Source of the DNA: Isoetes taiwanensis
Lineage: Eukaryota; Streptophyta; Lycopodiopsida; Isoetales; Isoetaceae
DNA: 64,000 bases
Assembly: GCA_021234155.1 (NCBI GenBank)
Contig: JAJEKV010000004.1
Span: forward strand, 15,805,059 to 15,869,058
Direction: 5' to 3'
The notes beneath the pieces were generated by a model that saw only the letters and a list, made by a program, of their open reading frames with translations, did not search any database and was not told the origin of the DNA. A program made the position numbers and the translations under genes. Of the stretch, positions 22,587 through 33,746 are shown piece after piece. Numbering within the stretch: position 1 is the stretch's first letter; each line of letters opens with the position of its first letter.

Positions 22587-22636
22587 GTGTACACCTGATA
22601 AAAAATGCATCGTTGCATTTTTTGATCAGGTACACG
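22587..22636. repeat. Near-perfect inverted repeat at the LINE 5' side
   Basis: Arms of about 23 bp (left starting GTGTACACCTGAT, right ending ATCAGGTACAC) around a 3-4 base loop. Outside the LINE frame; no terminal-repeat partner was found. Confidence 0.7.
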
Positions 22637-22639
22637 CTT

Positions 22640-24431
22640 CATATCTTTTCGATTCTTTCCTGGTCAAACTGATGAATGCAGACCATGAACTTCACTTTAA
22701 TGTATATATTATGGTCCTCATAGATGTTGCAAGGCAAAGGCACTACATTATGTCAATCTATCTGCTGGCTAAACAAAAAAAGCGAGCATAGTTTTACTGA
22801 TCTAAATGGATCTTCATTTTGCACTCACAGATTTTAGACTATTTCAGAGGAGCCACCTCCTCAGGAAATCTGCTGCCAAAGAATCAGATGGTTTGCAATA
22901 TTGTGGAATAATTTGCTTCAAGAAGGATGCTGCTATATATTATACCTTTTAAGAAATACAAGTTTGTACAATGTATATGTAATGCAACACACTTGAGAAT
23001 ACATTGTAGATTTTCTTTATTCTTATATGCAACTATTGTATGAGAAGATCTTTTCTCTCTCTATTCTTGTAGACCAGAATCTTGTTTACCTTGTTCTTGT
23101 AGACCAAAATTTTCATGTTATCTCTGTTTTCCTTTAAACAAGAAATATAGCTTTCTTTTTTTTCCTACTATGCTGCAGCATGCTGTGTTGTATCACATGA
23201 GGGGCTCAATATAAAGTTTGAACTTAATTTTCCAATTTTGAAAATCTCCGGTTGAGAAAATAATTATAGGAAGCTTCTGATTGGAATTTGTAATTTTTGA
23301 ATGTTCTAGAAAGTGTTGGGAATTTTTCCTATTAAGAACAAAAACTTTCCCCAACACTGCGTAGGGGAAGCTGGATAGACCGAATAGACCTAAATCTGAA
23401 ACGGGAATAGAACGTTCCATTTCCATAAACGTCCACAAGGACGAAATTTCTCGTTTTTTATGCTTTTGTTCAAAATAGTAAACAACCTGCTTAGGAGCTC
23501 AGGTGGCGCCGCCAGAGCTCTGCCAAGAAACCTCCAGAAGGTTTTCTGATTTCAGTTGGACCGCTCTGGCTATGGAGGTCGGCTATGGAGGTTCCGCTTT
23601 GCAAAGCTCTGGCTATGGAGGTCGGACTGTGTTTAAACCTCCATTTATTGTGTTTTCAAGATGCCAATAGCTCCATCATACTAGTTTGTTCCACGACAAA
23701 CAGGGCTTCCTATGCCATAGCTCCGCCACAATAGTTCCGCCATACTGATGCATGAAAAGAAAATCTGTCACAAAACAAAAAAAACAAGCAAGCCACCGAA
23801 TCTGTCACAAGCAAGCAAGCTTGTAAAACAAAACACAAGCTCATCGCGCCACTCCTCGCTCGCCGAAAGAGAAGAGAAATGTAGAACCAAAATTTTTCCT
23901 TTTTTTTTTGCCACGCAGCAAAAATTTCGTCCTTGTGGACATTTACGTGGTGTAACCGCATTGGCTCGGGGGCTTCCTGAAATAAGCCCCCTGGCGGTGC
24001 CGCTCGCGGGCGGCCCCCAGGGAGTTTATTTCAGGAAACCCCCTCCCCAATGCGATTTCCTCCATCGAACCATATATTGTAGCAATCCATACTAGTTATT
24101 ATTGCCTTTTGAAGGCGTTAAATAACCCATCCCCAATGCGGTTTCCTCCAATGGGGTTTATTTGAGGAAACCCATCCCCAATGCGGTTTCCTCCATCGAA
24201 ATATATTGTACCAATCCATACTAGTAGTAGTTAATATTGTCTTTTGAAGGTGTTAAATAACCAAGTCAACATTTGGAATAAAGCATGTTAGTTGTGGCGC
24301 GATTCTCTCCCTCAGATAAGTACCGCGCTAATCTGGTCCGTTAAAACGATCTGACCAATCGCAAAACTGCTCACAAACAGGCATAACTCCGGCGATGAAG
24401 TCTCAGTAGGCGCTCCCCTGCCAGATCCAAA
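22640..24431. other. Upstream region of the kinase gene; no gene seen
   Basis: No coding sequence recognised. Contains a strong GC-rich hairpin at 23957-24054 and tandem partial repeats of CCCCAATGCGGTTTCCTCC and ATATATTGTACCAATCC (about 24045-24230). Part of it is shared with 20437-20510 and about 20805-20850. The promoter of the ILK-like gene must lie in or near it, but no TATA box was assigned. Confidence 0.5.
23957..24054. repeat. GC-rich hairpin with 38-bp arms
   Basis: The left arm begins CGCATTGGCTCGGGGGC; the reverse complement of the right arm begins CGCATTGGGGAGGGGGT. The arms agree through TTCCTGAAATAA and CCCTGG. The 22-bp loop is itself partly self-complementary (GCCGC...GCGGC). 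Confidence 0.85.
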
Positions 24432-27400
24432 ATGGACAGCGCCACTGATTGTAGCAGCATCAAGCGAACTGAATCTGAAGCTCGAATGATAAATTTAGTC
24501 CATTTCCTTGGTTTTATTAAGAACAACGATGTGGGTAACGTGAAAAAGTTGCTGGACTCAGATAAGGATTTGGCCAAGGTGCCTGATTACGATGGTCGTA
24601 CTGCTCTCCATATGGCAGCTTGCCATGGCAGAAAAGAGATTGCACGGTTGCTGCTTGATTACGGTGCTTCAGTGAATGCCCCAAACCGCTGGGGCAATTC
24701 GGTAAGAATTTGGATGGTCCTCTAATTGCATATAATCTCCATGTTTACTCCTATTTTTCTTCTTTAATTACCATTACGCTGTCATACAATTGTAGCTTTC
24801 TATTGAAAAAATGAAGGGCCTACAGTATAACTGTGATCAGTGATATTTAACCTAGTATTGATACTTTTTAGCACCATTTCCAGTATATCAAATTCGGAAG
24901 TTCCCCCTTATTTGATTTTTGTGTATCCATAGCCCTTGGCAGATGCCGAAGGTGCAGGTCATAAAGACGTGGCAGATTTATTACGTTCTCATGGAGGCCA
25001 ATCACAGGTAGCTTTGGTACCTTTTCATTGTCTATGCGTTTGTTCAGCAATTTACCTGCGTAAAAATAATTCTTAAATGCTTGGTTATACACAATTACTG
25101 GTTTGTGTTCAAGCTATTGGCATGGAGATGCAATATTTTAGCATTTACCCCTTTACTTGAGAACAGATCATGTTGTTTGGCCATGTCTGGTGTCTTCCAA
25201 ATCGTATTAAGCTGGAGACTTTGTAACTACGTATATATATGTTGTGTCTGCTGAATGTCATAGTTTAGCCATTTATTTGCAAAGATGTGATGTGAGAAAA
25301 AGAGGCGATTCATTTTCAGGTAGCTGAATATGTTTGGAATTGCTTTGACATGCTGTAATTATATGGTGGAGAAGGTAAATCATACATGTCATCAGAACAA
25401 GGAGCTAATTTCTCCTCGAACACAAACTGCGGACTGGGATATGGATCCCCATGAGATAGACTTGAAGACAAGTATTTTAATAGGAAAGGTATGTAACAAC
25501 TTTTTTTGTTTCTAATACCTTTTTTGTCAATGCGATTCAACTGCTGATTTTATTCTATATAGGGCTCATTTGGGGAAATTCGAAAAGCAACATGGCGCGG
25601 CACACCTGTTGCTGTCAAGTCCATACTTCGTTCTTTGTCGCAGGATAAACTAGTTGTGTAAGCCCTTTTTGAACTCCTTTGACTCTTGATTTAATGATTT
25701 AGAGATTGGATTGTTAAATGTTCTTTGTGTTCATATGTTCTTTCTTAATATGACTTGTTATTTTTCTCCAGTCAAGACTTCAGGCATGAGGTTGAGCTTC
25801 TCGTAAGGCTACGTCACCCGAACATTGTACAATTCATTGGAGCTGTTACCAGATCTGAACCTTTAATGCTAATTACGGAGTATCTTTCTGGGGTATGTAT
25901 TTCTTGTTCTGGTTATGTTATTTAGCAGAAAAAGGGAATTGAATTCATCTAAGACGAAAACGACTAGTTTCTGTCTCTGCTCCTCTTTTCTTTTTTCTTA
26001 TATATATGGCGCTGTATACCCTATAAAATTTTATTTGCAGGGTGATCTACATAAAATTTTGGAGGAAAAAGGTTCACTTTCAGCAAATGTGGCTACAAAC
26101 TATGCTTTGGACATTGCTCGGTACTTGCTTATTGTATTCAGTAGTATTTTTTTAGAGAAATGCAGTAGTGGATTATCATTATGTAAATTGTAAGATGCAA
26201 ATGCACATTCCCATATGGCATCAATTCCGTATACCCTTCCTGGTATACGGAATCATACCAGGAAGTATTATTATTTAGTCATACATTTTATTTCTATAAT
26301 TGAGCTATTTTGTCACTTATTCTTGTGCTTACTATTTGGTAAGCATATACTGCTTGACTGACTTTCCGAACCCCTTATACCATTGTTGGAACATGGGCTA
26401 GTTTAGACAATAGGAGATAATAACAGGCCTGCACCTGGATCAAATGGAAATTGTCATTGTGTTGAGTACGTGCTTTGATATATGCTATCATCAGTACGGA
26501 TGGGTATTGCCTTAAGATTGGAAAGGCCAAGTGTAAAATACCATGAATATGCCTTGTGATTTATTTGATTTCCTTGAAGTAAAAATGTTTCCTGAGAGAC
26601 AATTTTCCTTCAAGGATCTGGTAGAATAATGCATAATATATTTAAGGAAGTCATTGTTCTTTCTTATGGGCAGACATACCTTGTTCTTGGTTGCATAGAT
26701 GATATTTTCCTCCATGGGTTGAGAGAAATAAGTAAGCTAGTAAGTAGTTTTAGATGTTGCATATGGTGAGATTTAAAAATGGATTATATGTTTTTGAATA
26801 GAATTGTAGAAAAGTTTAATAAATCTTTTCTTTTACATTTGAGATCTGATACAGGGGGATGTCTTATTTGCACAATGGTGAAAAAGTGATTGTCCATCGG
26901 GACCTAAAGCCCCGGTATGCATATCATTTTCATACAAGCTTTGTTTTGTAACTGTAATAATGCCTCATATAGAACATTTATGGGGTGTTACTAACAAATA
27001 TTTTTACAAATATCATAGGAATGTTATTAGGAACCATGCAAATGTTCTAAAGGTAGGCGATTTTGGCCTCAGCAAACTCATCCAGCATGCAGGTCATCAT
27101 GCTTTTTATAAAATGACGGGAGAAACGGGAAGTTGTAAGCATCTCAGTAAAATTGCCAGTTCTCTTGTTTATTGGTTTGGGTTCTTCTGTCACTTCTTGA
27201 CCAACTTTCTGATGATGAGTTTATCCCATGTTGAACTAATAATGTCAATAACTAATGGCGCAATCTTATACATGTCTCTGAGTTAAGTCCTGCTTCAAAG
27301 TTCTGGAGTTTTCTGCATGAAATCTGATATATTTAGTGTGGTAAATATATAAGTCCTGTTATTAGCTAGGTCGAGCACAAGTTTCATTGCTTGTATGTGG

Positions 27401-28393
27401 TGTATCCCTTGATCCGCCATTCAAGAAGCCATGATTGACCAAGGATCTTGAAGCTGCAACTTTTCCGTGTCTTTTACTAAACAAAATATTATTCTTAAGA
27501 CAACTTTTCAGGCCAATACAGTAACCTGGTTGGATGGTTGGACTGTTGGTATAACTGTTAAACCAAAGCAATTGTAAGAAGTCTCATATTGTTGTAGTAT
27601 TCCTGTTGCATTACAGCATGTAATGCTGATTAGCCAAATGATCTACATTCTGATAAAAAAAAAAAATGGTTTTTTGCTTATCAACTATTGCAGCAAGGGA
27701 CTATGAGACATTGTGATTGTTTCGCATGTAATGGGCCACGTCCATTATTTTCTTTGATTCTTTTGTTTAACAGACAGGTACATGGCTCCAGAAGTATTCA
27801 AGCACGAAAAGTATGATAAAAGCGTGGATGTATTTTCGTTCGCTATGATAGTTTATGAGGTACATTTTGGTGGCCCCAATAACGAGGCTGTTTTACTCTT
27901 AGTTTTGCCTTTATGAAATAGACAGGCTTTCAAATATGTAGCTTGGCGTGTGTGCGTATGTGTCATTGTATTGGCTCCCTTTGTTGATGATGACGATGGA
28001 AGTCTGATGCAGATGTTCGAGGGGAATGCTCCATTTACCAACCATCCACCATATGACGCAGCAAAGTCTGTTGCTGATGGTCAACGGCCTATTTTCAAAG
28101 CAAAAACGTATCAGCCTGAGATGAAAGGGTACAACTTAACAACTAGATAATGTAGAATATGTACTATGGCAATATTTTTAGTTGCAGAAATTTGTGATTG
28201 CTTGTCGCTTGTTTCTCATCAAGGCAGCTAACTAGCATTTTTTATTCTATTCTTAAGGCTTATAGAAAGATGCTGGGATCGGAATCCACAAAACAGACCA
28301 TTGTTTTCTGAGATAATTGAGGAACTAGAGAAAATGTTGGAAGCAGCGTCCAAAGATCATCATCATTGGCCTTTCCATCACTGTACACCCTGA
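24432..28393 (+). CDS. ILK-like ankyrin-repeat protein kinase, 11 exons, 415 aa
   Basis: Exons: 24432-24701, 24933-25007, 25396-25488, 25563-25657, 25772-25892, 26041-26120, 26855-26914, 27019-27134, 27774-27859, 28013-28128, 28258-28393. All introns are GT-AG and the spliced frame closes at 1248 nt including stop. Residues about 52-112 form ankyrin repeats (YDGRTALHMAACHG, NSPLADAEGAGHKDV). The kinase domain spans about 140-400: glycine loop GKGSFGEI, ATP Lys165 in VAVKS, IVHRDLKPRN with Asp261, DFG at 279-281, TGSYRYMAPE, then ERCWDRNPQNRP. This is the plant ILK family (Raf-like MAPKKK subgroup C), linked to immunity, ion transport and stress signalling. All catalytic residues are present, unlike some pseudokinase members. 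Length is slightly short for the family. The start of exon 3 is the least certain boundary. Confidence 0.9.
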
Positions 28394-28716
28394 GCTCGTT
28401 TTCCAACAGGATGAGCTATATTATTTCTATTCGTTGGCGAATCAAATATTGCTACATGAAAAGGCACTTAATTGTTATACTTCATTTAACATATTGTGCG
28501 TATTCTATTTAAATAGCATCTTCAACCATTGCCCGGAGTGGAATTTTGCAGGCCATATATTTTGAAGTAATAGAATTTCGGGGCCATGCTAGCTATGTAT
28601 ATTGTCCATGTGCAAGATTTAGGCACATTGTTCCTTCACAATTGTCTTCAAATGAGATTTCACTTTAAATATATCTCATAGTTGTCATGGGGTAGGTTAG
28701 ATGATTTAGAAAAATC
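28394..28716. other. 3' flank of the ILK-like gene
   Basis: AT-rich and probably includes the 3' UTR; no coding frame. The same sequence follows the duplicate copy at 36267-36600, so it is part of the duplicated segment. Confidence 0.6.
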
Positions 28717-29197
28717 TAATAGGGGAGGTGCCCATATATCCTACACTTAACCTTAGAACATCCATAACTCTAGATGTCTGCATCAATTTTGGAAAAGAGA
28801 CATCTGGAAAAGAGGACGTGCTCACCTATCTATCATTGAAGAATTTGGGCTTGTTGGAGTCCTTGGGGAGTTACGGGCCTTGCCCATATTCCCGCACCAA
28901 GTGCCCATCCACTGTGCACCACTTACTCGTCTTTGAACAAGTGCCCATTCACGGTGCACCACTTACTCATCTTTGACGATTCTTGAGGAGATTGCAATGC
29001 CAACCATATCAACAGAAAGCCCTTGAAAGGGCTTTCACATGCACTAATCCACGTGTCAATTTGACAATGGTGGACAAAATTACAGGCACGAAAAGAGAGA
29101 TTGATGGTACTTAGAGTTGTGCAATATGTGGGCAGAGGTGCACGATTGGGCTGCACAGTATATGGGCACTGCAGTGATGGTGGGCACCCTCCCTTAG
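28717..29197. mobile_element. MITE-like element with TAGGGGAGG-type inverted termini, copy 1
   Basis: The left end (TAGGGGAGGTGCCCA) and the reverse complement of the right end (TAAGGGAGGGTGCCCA) form imperfect inverted repeats of about 15 bp. The body is non-coding and recurs twice more in the window. It contains an internal duplication of about 40 bp (28899-28977, AAGTGCCCATCCACTGTGC and a variant). The superfamily is unknown; the target duplication could not be fixed. Confidence 0.6.
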
Positions 29198-29199
29198 GC

Positions 29200-30270
29200 A
29201 GTGTTGATTTTTAGGGGCGATTTATAGCAAAATTGCTATATTTTGACATTTTTAGCATTTTTGCCAAGATGGCATAATAGGATCCCTTGATTGGAAATAC
29301 GAAAATAATTCGCCCAACATTTGCGGGGAGGCCTTCCCGCTTGTACCACCTTCGCCAACTTCAATAATTCATGATAGGAGTGGGATCACCATATTTTCAA
29401 TGGCCCCTTTTCTATAAACCCTATAAATCACCTTCTTCTAAATGACAAGTTAATCCGGTAGATATGTGATATCCATGCAGGTAAGATTCAGATTTCTTGT
29501 GGTCCATCCATTCAAATAATGTGCACCCTTTCAACAAAGTTTGCTAAATTTGCAGAGCAGAGAAAATAAAAGGGGATTAGAGGACTTCTTTTTGAAATCA
29601 AGCAACAAGATTGATTTTAATGACAATCACGGCTTCCAATCGTTTATTTGTACTACATTGATATCAGTATTTCCATTACATTTTGATCAGAGTTTGCATT
29701 TATCATTTGCAGGTAGTTCTCAGGTATTTGCATTTACATTTTGTGATTGACTTTCAAACAAGCAACAAAGTGGTCTAGCTTGAACTTGTTGTAGTCTCCT
29801 TTGTTTAAAATAGATAAACCGTGACAGTTTTTAGATTCATGCTGAAGTAAAGAATAGGAATAGTGTGTGCCTAATCACTGGTGCAAAAACAAATGCGAGT
29901 TCTTTCTCACAAAGCCTAAGTGAATACTCCATGTACCTTCTTCTGTCTGTATACCTTGTACTTTGTATTTGTTTTTAGTTTTCAACTTTGGATTCTAGAA
30001 AATGAGGAAGAGAGGATTAACATCTACTGAAAACTAACAAGGCATGCATGCAGGCTTGCTTATTTAGAAGCTTCTGCTAGCTGGGTTTATGGAGCAAAAG
30101 TTTATTTTTTAGTCCATTGTAACTAATATTGTTTTTTCTACAGGGCTTGAAATCATTGTTACTAGCGGAAGAAAAGGAAAAGGGCCTGCTTCTCTAATTT
30201 ACTTGTGGCAGATGACTTCAAAGAATAATATACGTGCTTACTTCCACCAATCACAAGATCTTCCAACGAG
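29200..30270. other. No gene recognised
   Basis: AT-rich stretch between two copies of the MITE-like element. Small frames only; no conserved motif seen. Confidence 0.4.
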
Positions 30271-30682
30271 ACCTTAGAATATCCATAACTCTAGATGTCT
30301 GCATCAATTTTGGATAAGAGACATCTGGAAAAGAGGACGTGCTCATCTATCTATCATTGACGAATTTAGGCTTGTTGGAGTCCTTGAGGAGTTATGAGCT
30401 TTGTCCATCTTCTCCCACCAAGTGCCCATCCACTATGCACCACTTACCCGTCTTTGACGATTCTTGAGGAGATTGCAATGCCAACCATATTAACAGAAAG
30501 CCCTTGAAAGGGTTTTCACATGCACTAATCCACGTGCCAATTTGATAATGGTGGACAAAATTAGAGGCAAGAAAAGAGAGATTGATGGTACTTGGAGTTG
30601 TGCAGTATGTGGGTAGAGGTGCACGATTGGGCTGCATAGTATATGGGCATTGCAATGATAGTGGACGCCCTCCCCTAGGTTA
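30271..30682. mobile_element. MITE-like element, copy 2 (left end missing)
   Basis: About 410 bp closely matching the body of copy 1 from ACCTTAGAATATCC to the right terminus CGCCCTCCCCTAGG. The first 30 bp of copy 1, including its left terminal repeat, are absent. Confidence 0.65.
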
Positions 30683-30689
30683 TTAGAGG

Positions 30690-31917
30690 ATCTATATCAT
30701 ACTCTTATTAGGTTATCAATAGGTTCTATATCTGTTCTTCTTCAAAATGTATGGTTTTTAATTGACAAGATGTTTTTACACATGTTGTATGTTAGTTGAA
30801 ACATCCACCTTGAAGTTCAAATCTAAATGCTTTTTAGGATTGAAAGAAATGGAGAAAAAAATAAGTTGATGAAAATAAGCGAATGTATTCTTCTTGTTCT
30901 ACATCTTCCACCTCTACTCCATGAGCTAGTGAATTCATATTATGAAAGGTCATAGGTTCAATGCCTTGTTGTGAAAGTGGTTATGCATCATTGCAAAGTT
31001 GGTGGGAGAAGGACCCACTTTAGCTATGTATTGTGGTAGGGGCAGAACCCGTATGGGTGTGTCGTAAATTGTCCCATAAACTACGGCTTCTCGTGGACGC
31101 TAAAATACCATCTATCTATCCAAAAAATCCTTTATCACTTAATCAGTCTATTAGATATAAATATATGCAAATATATATTTTTTTTTTGGGTTGCCCGAAT
31201 GGCAAAGCCTTGGGAGTAGATGATGGTATATTCTATTTTTTATCCCGTTGGATGTGTTATTTGGACGACCCACATTTGAAAGTGGAGCCATATTAGATAG
31301 CCTGGGTAAGTGACTCCATTGGCGTCTATTTGTGTGAGATGATGTTTTTTTTTTTTTTAACTACAGGAGTAGCTATGGCATTGAGAGGAGCTTGGCTTCT
31401 GTTGTCAATGGTGTGGCTTTTGTTTAATATTTAAGCATAGTATGATGCCTAAATAGATGATATTTGGCGCCAAACTTCTCATAATTGTTTCTATGGTTTT
31501 AGAGCTTCGACTGTGCGTGGTTGCTAAATAGTGTATTATCCAAAGATTTAGTTTGGAAGCGAAAGGGCAATAGTCATGCTAACAGATCCCTGTGATACAA
31601 ATGGACGTCGTTGCTTCGTACCTTAAAACTTCGTTTGCATGTTCTAATAGGTGATAATTGTACATGGCGACATTCCATTGCAAAAAACTGCTATGTTGCA
31701 CTTTTGCTCCCGATGCATGTATATAAGACAGTTCCGTCTAGTTGCAAATTTTGGAGCACCCATTTGGTTCTTAGCTATTACAAAGCAGCTTTCGAAGATA
31801 TGATGGATTTGGCTAAGGGCAAAAGTATGCTGGTGGGTATCAAAAGCATGCGTCCGGACGTATGCTTCTAACAGGGTTTTAGCCCGCTTAAAGTACCCCT
31901 GCTTTTGCTTAATTTGG
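30690..31917. other. Non-coding, includes a LINE-type 3' terminal phrase
   Basis: No gene recognised. About 31060-31120 ends with TCGTGGACGCTAAAATACC and ATCT units, matching the tail after the ORF1 element at 3 kb. It is therefore probably the short 3' remnant of a 5'-truncated LINE or SINE of that family. Confidence 0.45.
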
Positions 31918-33617
31918 GTGCTGATGGGTGTAACCGCCCGTCATTTTTCCACGCCCTTCACATACTCACATGTCCACCTCAGCAACGAACCGTTAGGAAA
32001 TGATTGTGGGATTTTGGCTGGATTTTCACGCGAGTGGTTGTACGTTGCAAATTCGAGCCCAGAACTACTTCGCGCTGATGGCCCGCGCAAATTTTCCCTC
32101 CAATTCACTTATTCTCACTCTGTCAAGAAATTCATGGCGCTCCCTGATACCGGCCTGGAGGCAATCACACGTTTAGCATTGGATTTTCGGCCTGATGAAT
32201 TCGAATATGCTGTTCCAGATTTGTTGGATCTCACTGAAACACAGGAGATATCGCGCGAAGATCCAGTTTCCTTTACAATTACAAGAAATTGGATGCATAG
32301 AGAAAGAGAGATGTCAGATTACGAAATAAGATGAGAAAAGCATTGGTTGAACGGGAAGATCTGAGCATGAGACGCAGGCAAGAAATAGCCAAGCTTATAG
32401 GTGATTATTTCAACAAGTTTATCAAGAAGCATTCACCCGAAATCAAGGCCGATGTGATGAAGAGGGTGGTTCATCACCACGAAATGGAAATCTCAGAACC
32501 TGGAATTTTGCCAAATCCAAAGGAGTGCAAGGCAGCGGGGGTGCTGCTCAACAACTTGAAACAGACAATGGTAGCCACAAAGAAGCGAAGGAACCATGAT
32601 ATTTGGAGAGCCAGAATCTCGACACTGGTGATGGCTTCATCCACAAAATTGAGATGCAATTCCACTATGGCAGGGCTGTTAGGTACATCTATTCTTGATT
32701 TTAGGTCTGTGCTTCTTTATGCTTTTAAGTGCTTGTATCTGCCGAGTGCTTGAAATCAAGTCTATGCTTCTATGCTTTTAAGTGCTTGTATCTGCTGAGT
32801 GCTGCTGACCGGGAGAGGTTCATTGAATAATGTGCAATATTTCTTATGATAGGTTCCAAAAGGGCAACAATTGCAACTGCTGCATTAAGAAAATCAAAAG
32901 CCAGTCCTTGGATATGGTCCGTGGTCTAGCTTCCAAAGGAGATTGAGGCGTGATTCTCTCACCCCTGCTTGAAGCAAAGCATTACAGAATTCTGGAAACA
33001 AAATAGAAGAGTTTCTCTTTGCAAGAGGGATCTTGTGAACACTGTTGGAGACTCAGGCTTTCAAATTTCCTATCCCGTGCACCTTATAGAGGTCACACAG
33101 GTATAAGTTTCCATGCAAAAGCTCCTTGCAATTCTTGCATAAATATTTCTAACCAAAGGCCACCATTCAGCTACAGCTTTTCAAACAATACAAAAGGGCA
33201 CATCCTGAATACCCTATTTGCTTAAAGGCTTTCGAGAAGTTGAAGTCTATTTATGTAAAGAAAGAATCAGAAAAGGAAACCTACTGTTGCATATACCATA
33301 TGAAGTTGGAGTATGCCAGAGTAGGCTTGAATGCTTTATGGTCAGCGAAAACTGGATTTCATGGTGAAGAGTGCAAGTGCTGTTGTGAGGTTTGTGGACC
33401 TAATGAGAAGTGTCTGGCCAGCCAACATACATATGACTCAAGCAGCGAGCTCTGGAGGGCTGTGGTTTGCAACAAGAGCGAGGGTGAAGAATGGTATAAA
33501 CATGACTGCTTGATGCAAAAATGTCAGAGCTGTGGCATAAAAAGTCTTCCTATATGTCCAAGAGAAAGAGAGGATCACGAGTTCTTCCTTGAATGGAAAC
33601 CATTTGCAAAGGTAATA
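31918..33617 (+). pseudogene. Unnamed Cys-rich TE-like gene remnant
   Basis: Coding blocks at 31918-32334, 32331-about 32650, about 32940-33110 and 33240-33617, separated by stops or introns. The first two carry acidic and helical stretches (EYAVPDLLDLTETQEI; RRRQEIAKLIGDYFNKFI). The last encodes a Cys/His-rich region: CCIYH, CKCCCEVCG, HDCLMQKCQSCG, LPICP. That order (CCxYH, then CxCxxC, then CxxCG, then CP) resembles an uncharacterised repetitive protein family that I associate from memory with non-seed plant and invertebrate genomes; I cannot name it. The last block runs to a GTAATA donor-like site, and its next exon appears to begin in sequence now fused to the ILK duplicate. Role unknown; probably transposon-derived. 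Confidence 0.4.
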
Positions 33618-33746
33618 CTCTCTTTATTGCATGCTCCAACATGCTGAGATGTGCTGGCATCTGCTGAATCCTGCTTTTCTGCTTTCAACTTGCACTAATC
33701 TTCTGTTTTATGCTACAGACCTTGCTACAGATTCCAGTGGAGACAG

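Noticed and set aside
27950-28150. 66-aa frame presented as a separate gene (and its duplicate at 35823-36023)
   Set aside because: It is exon 10 of the ILK-like kinase extended into the preceding intron.
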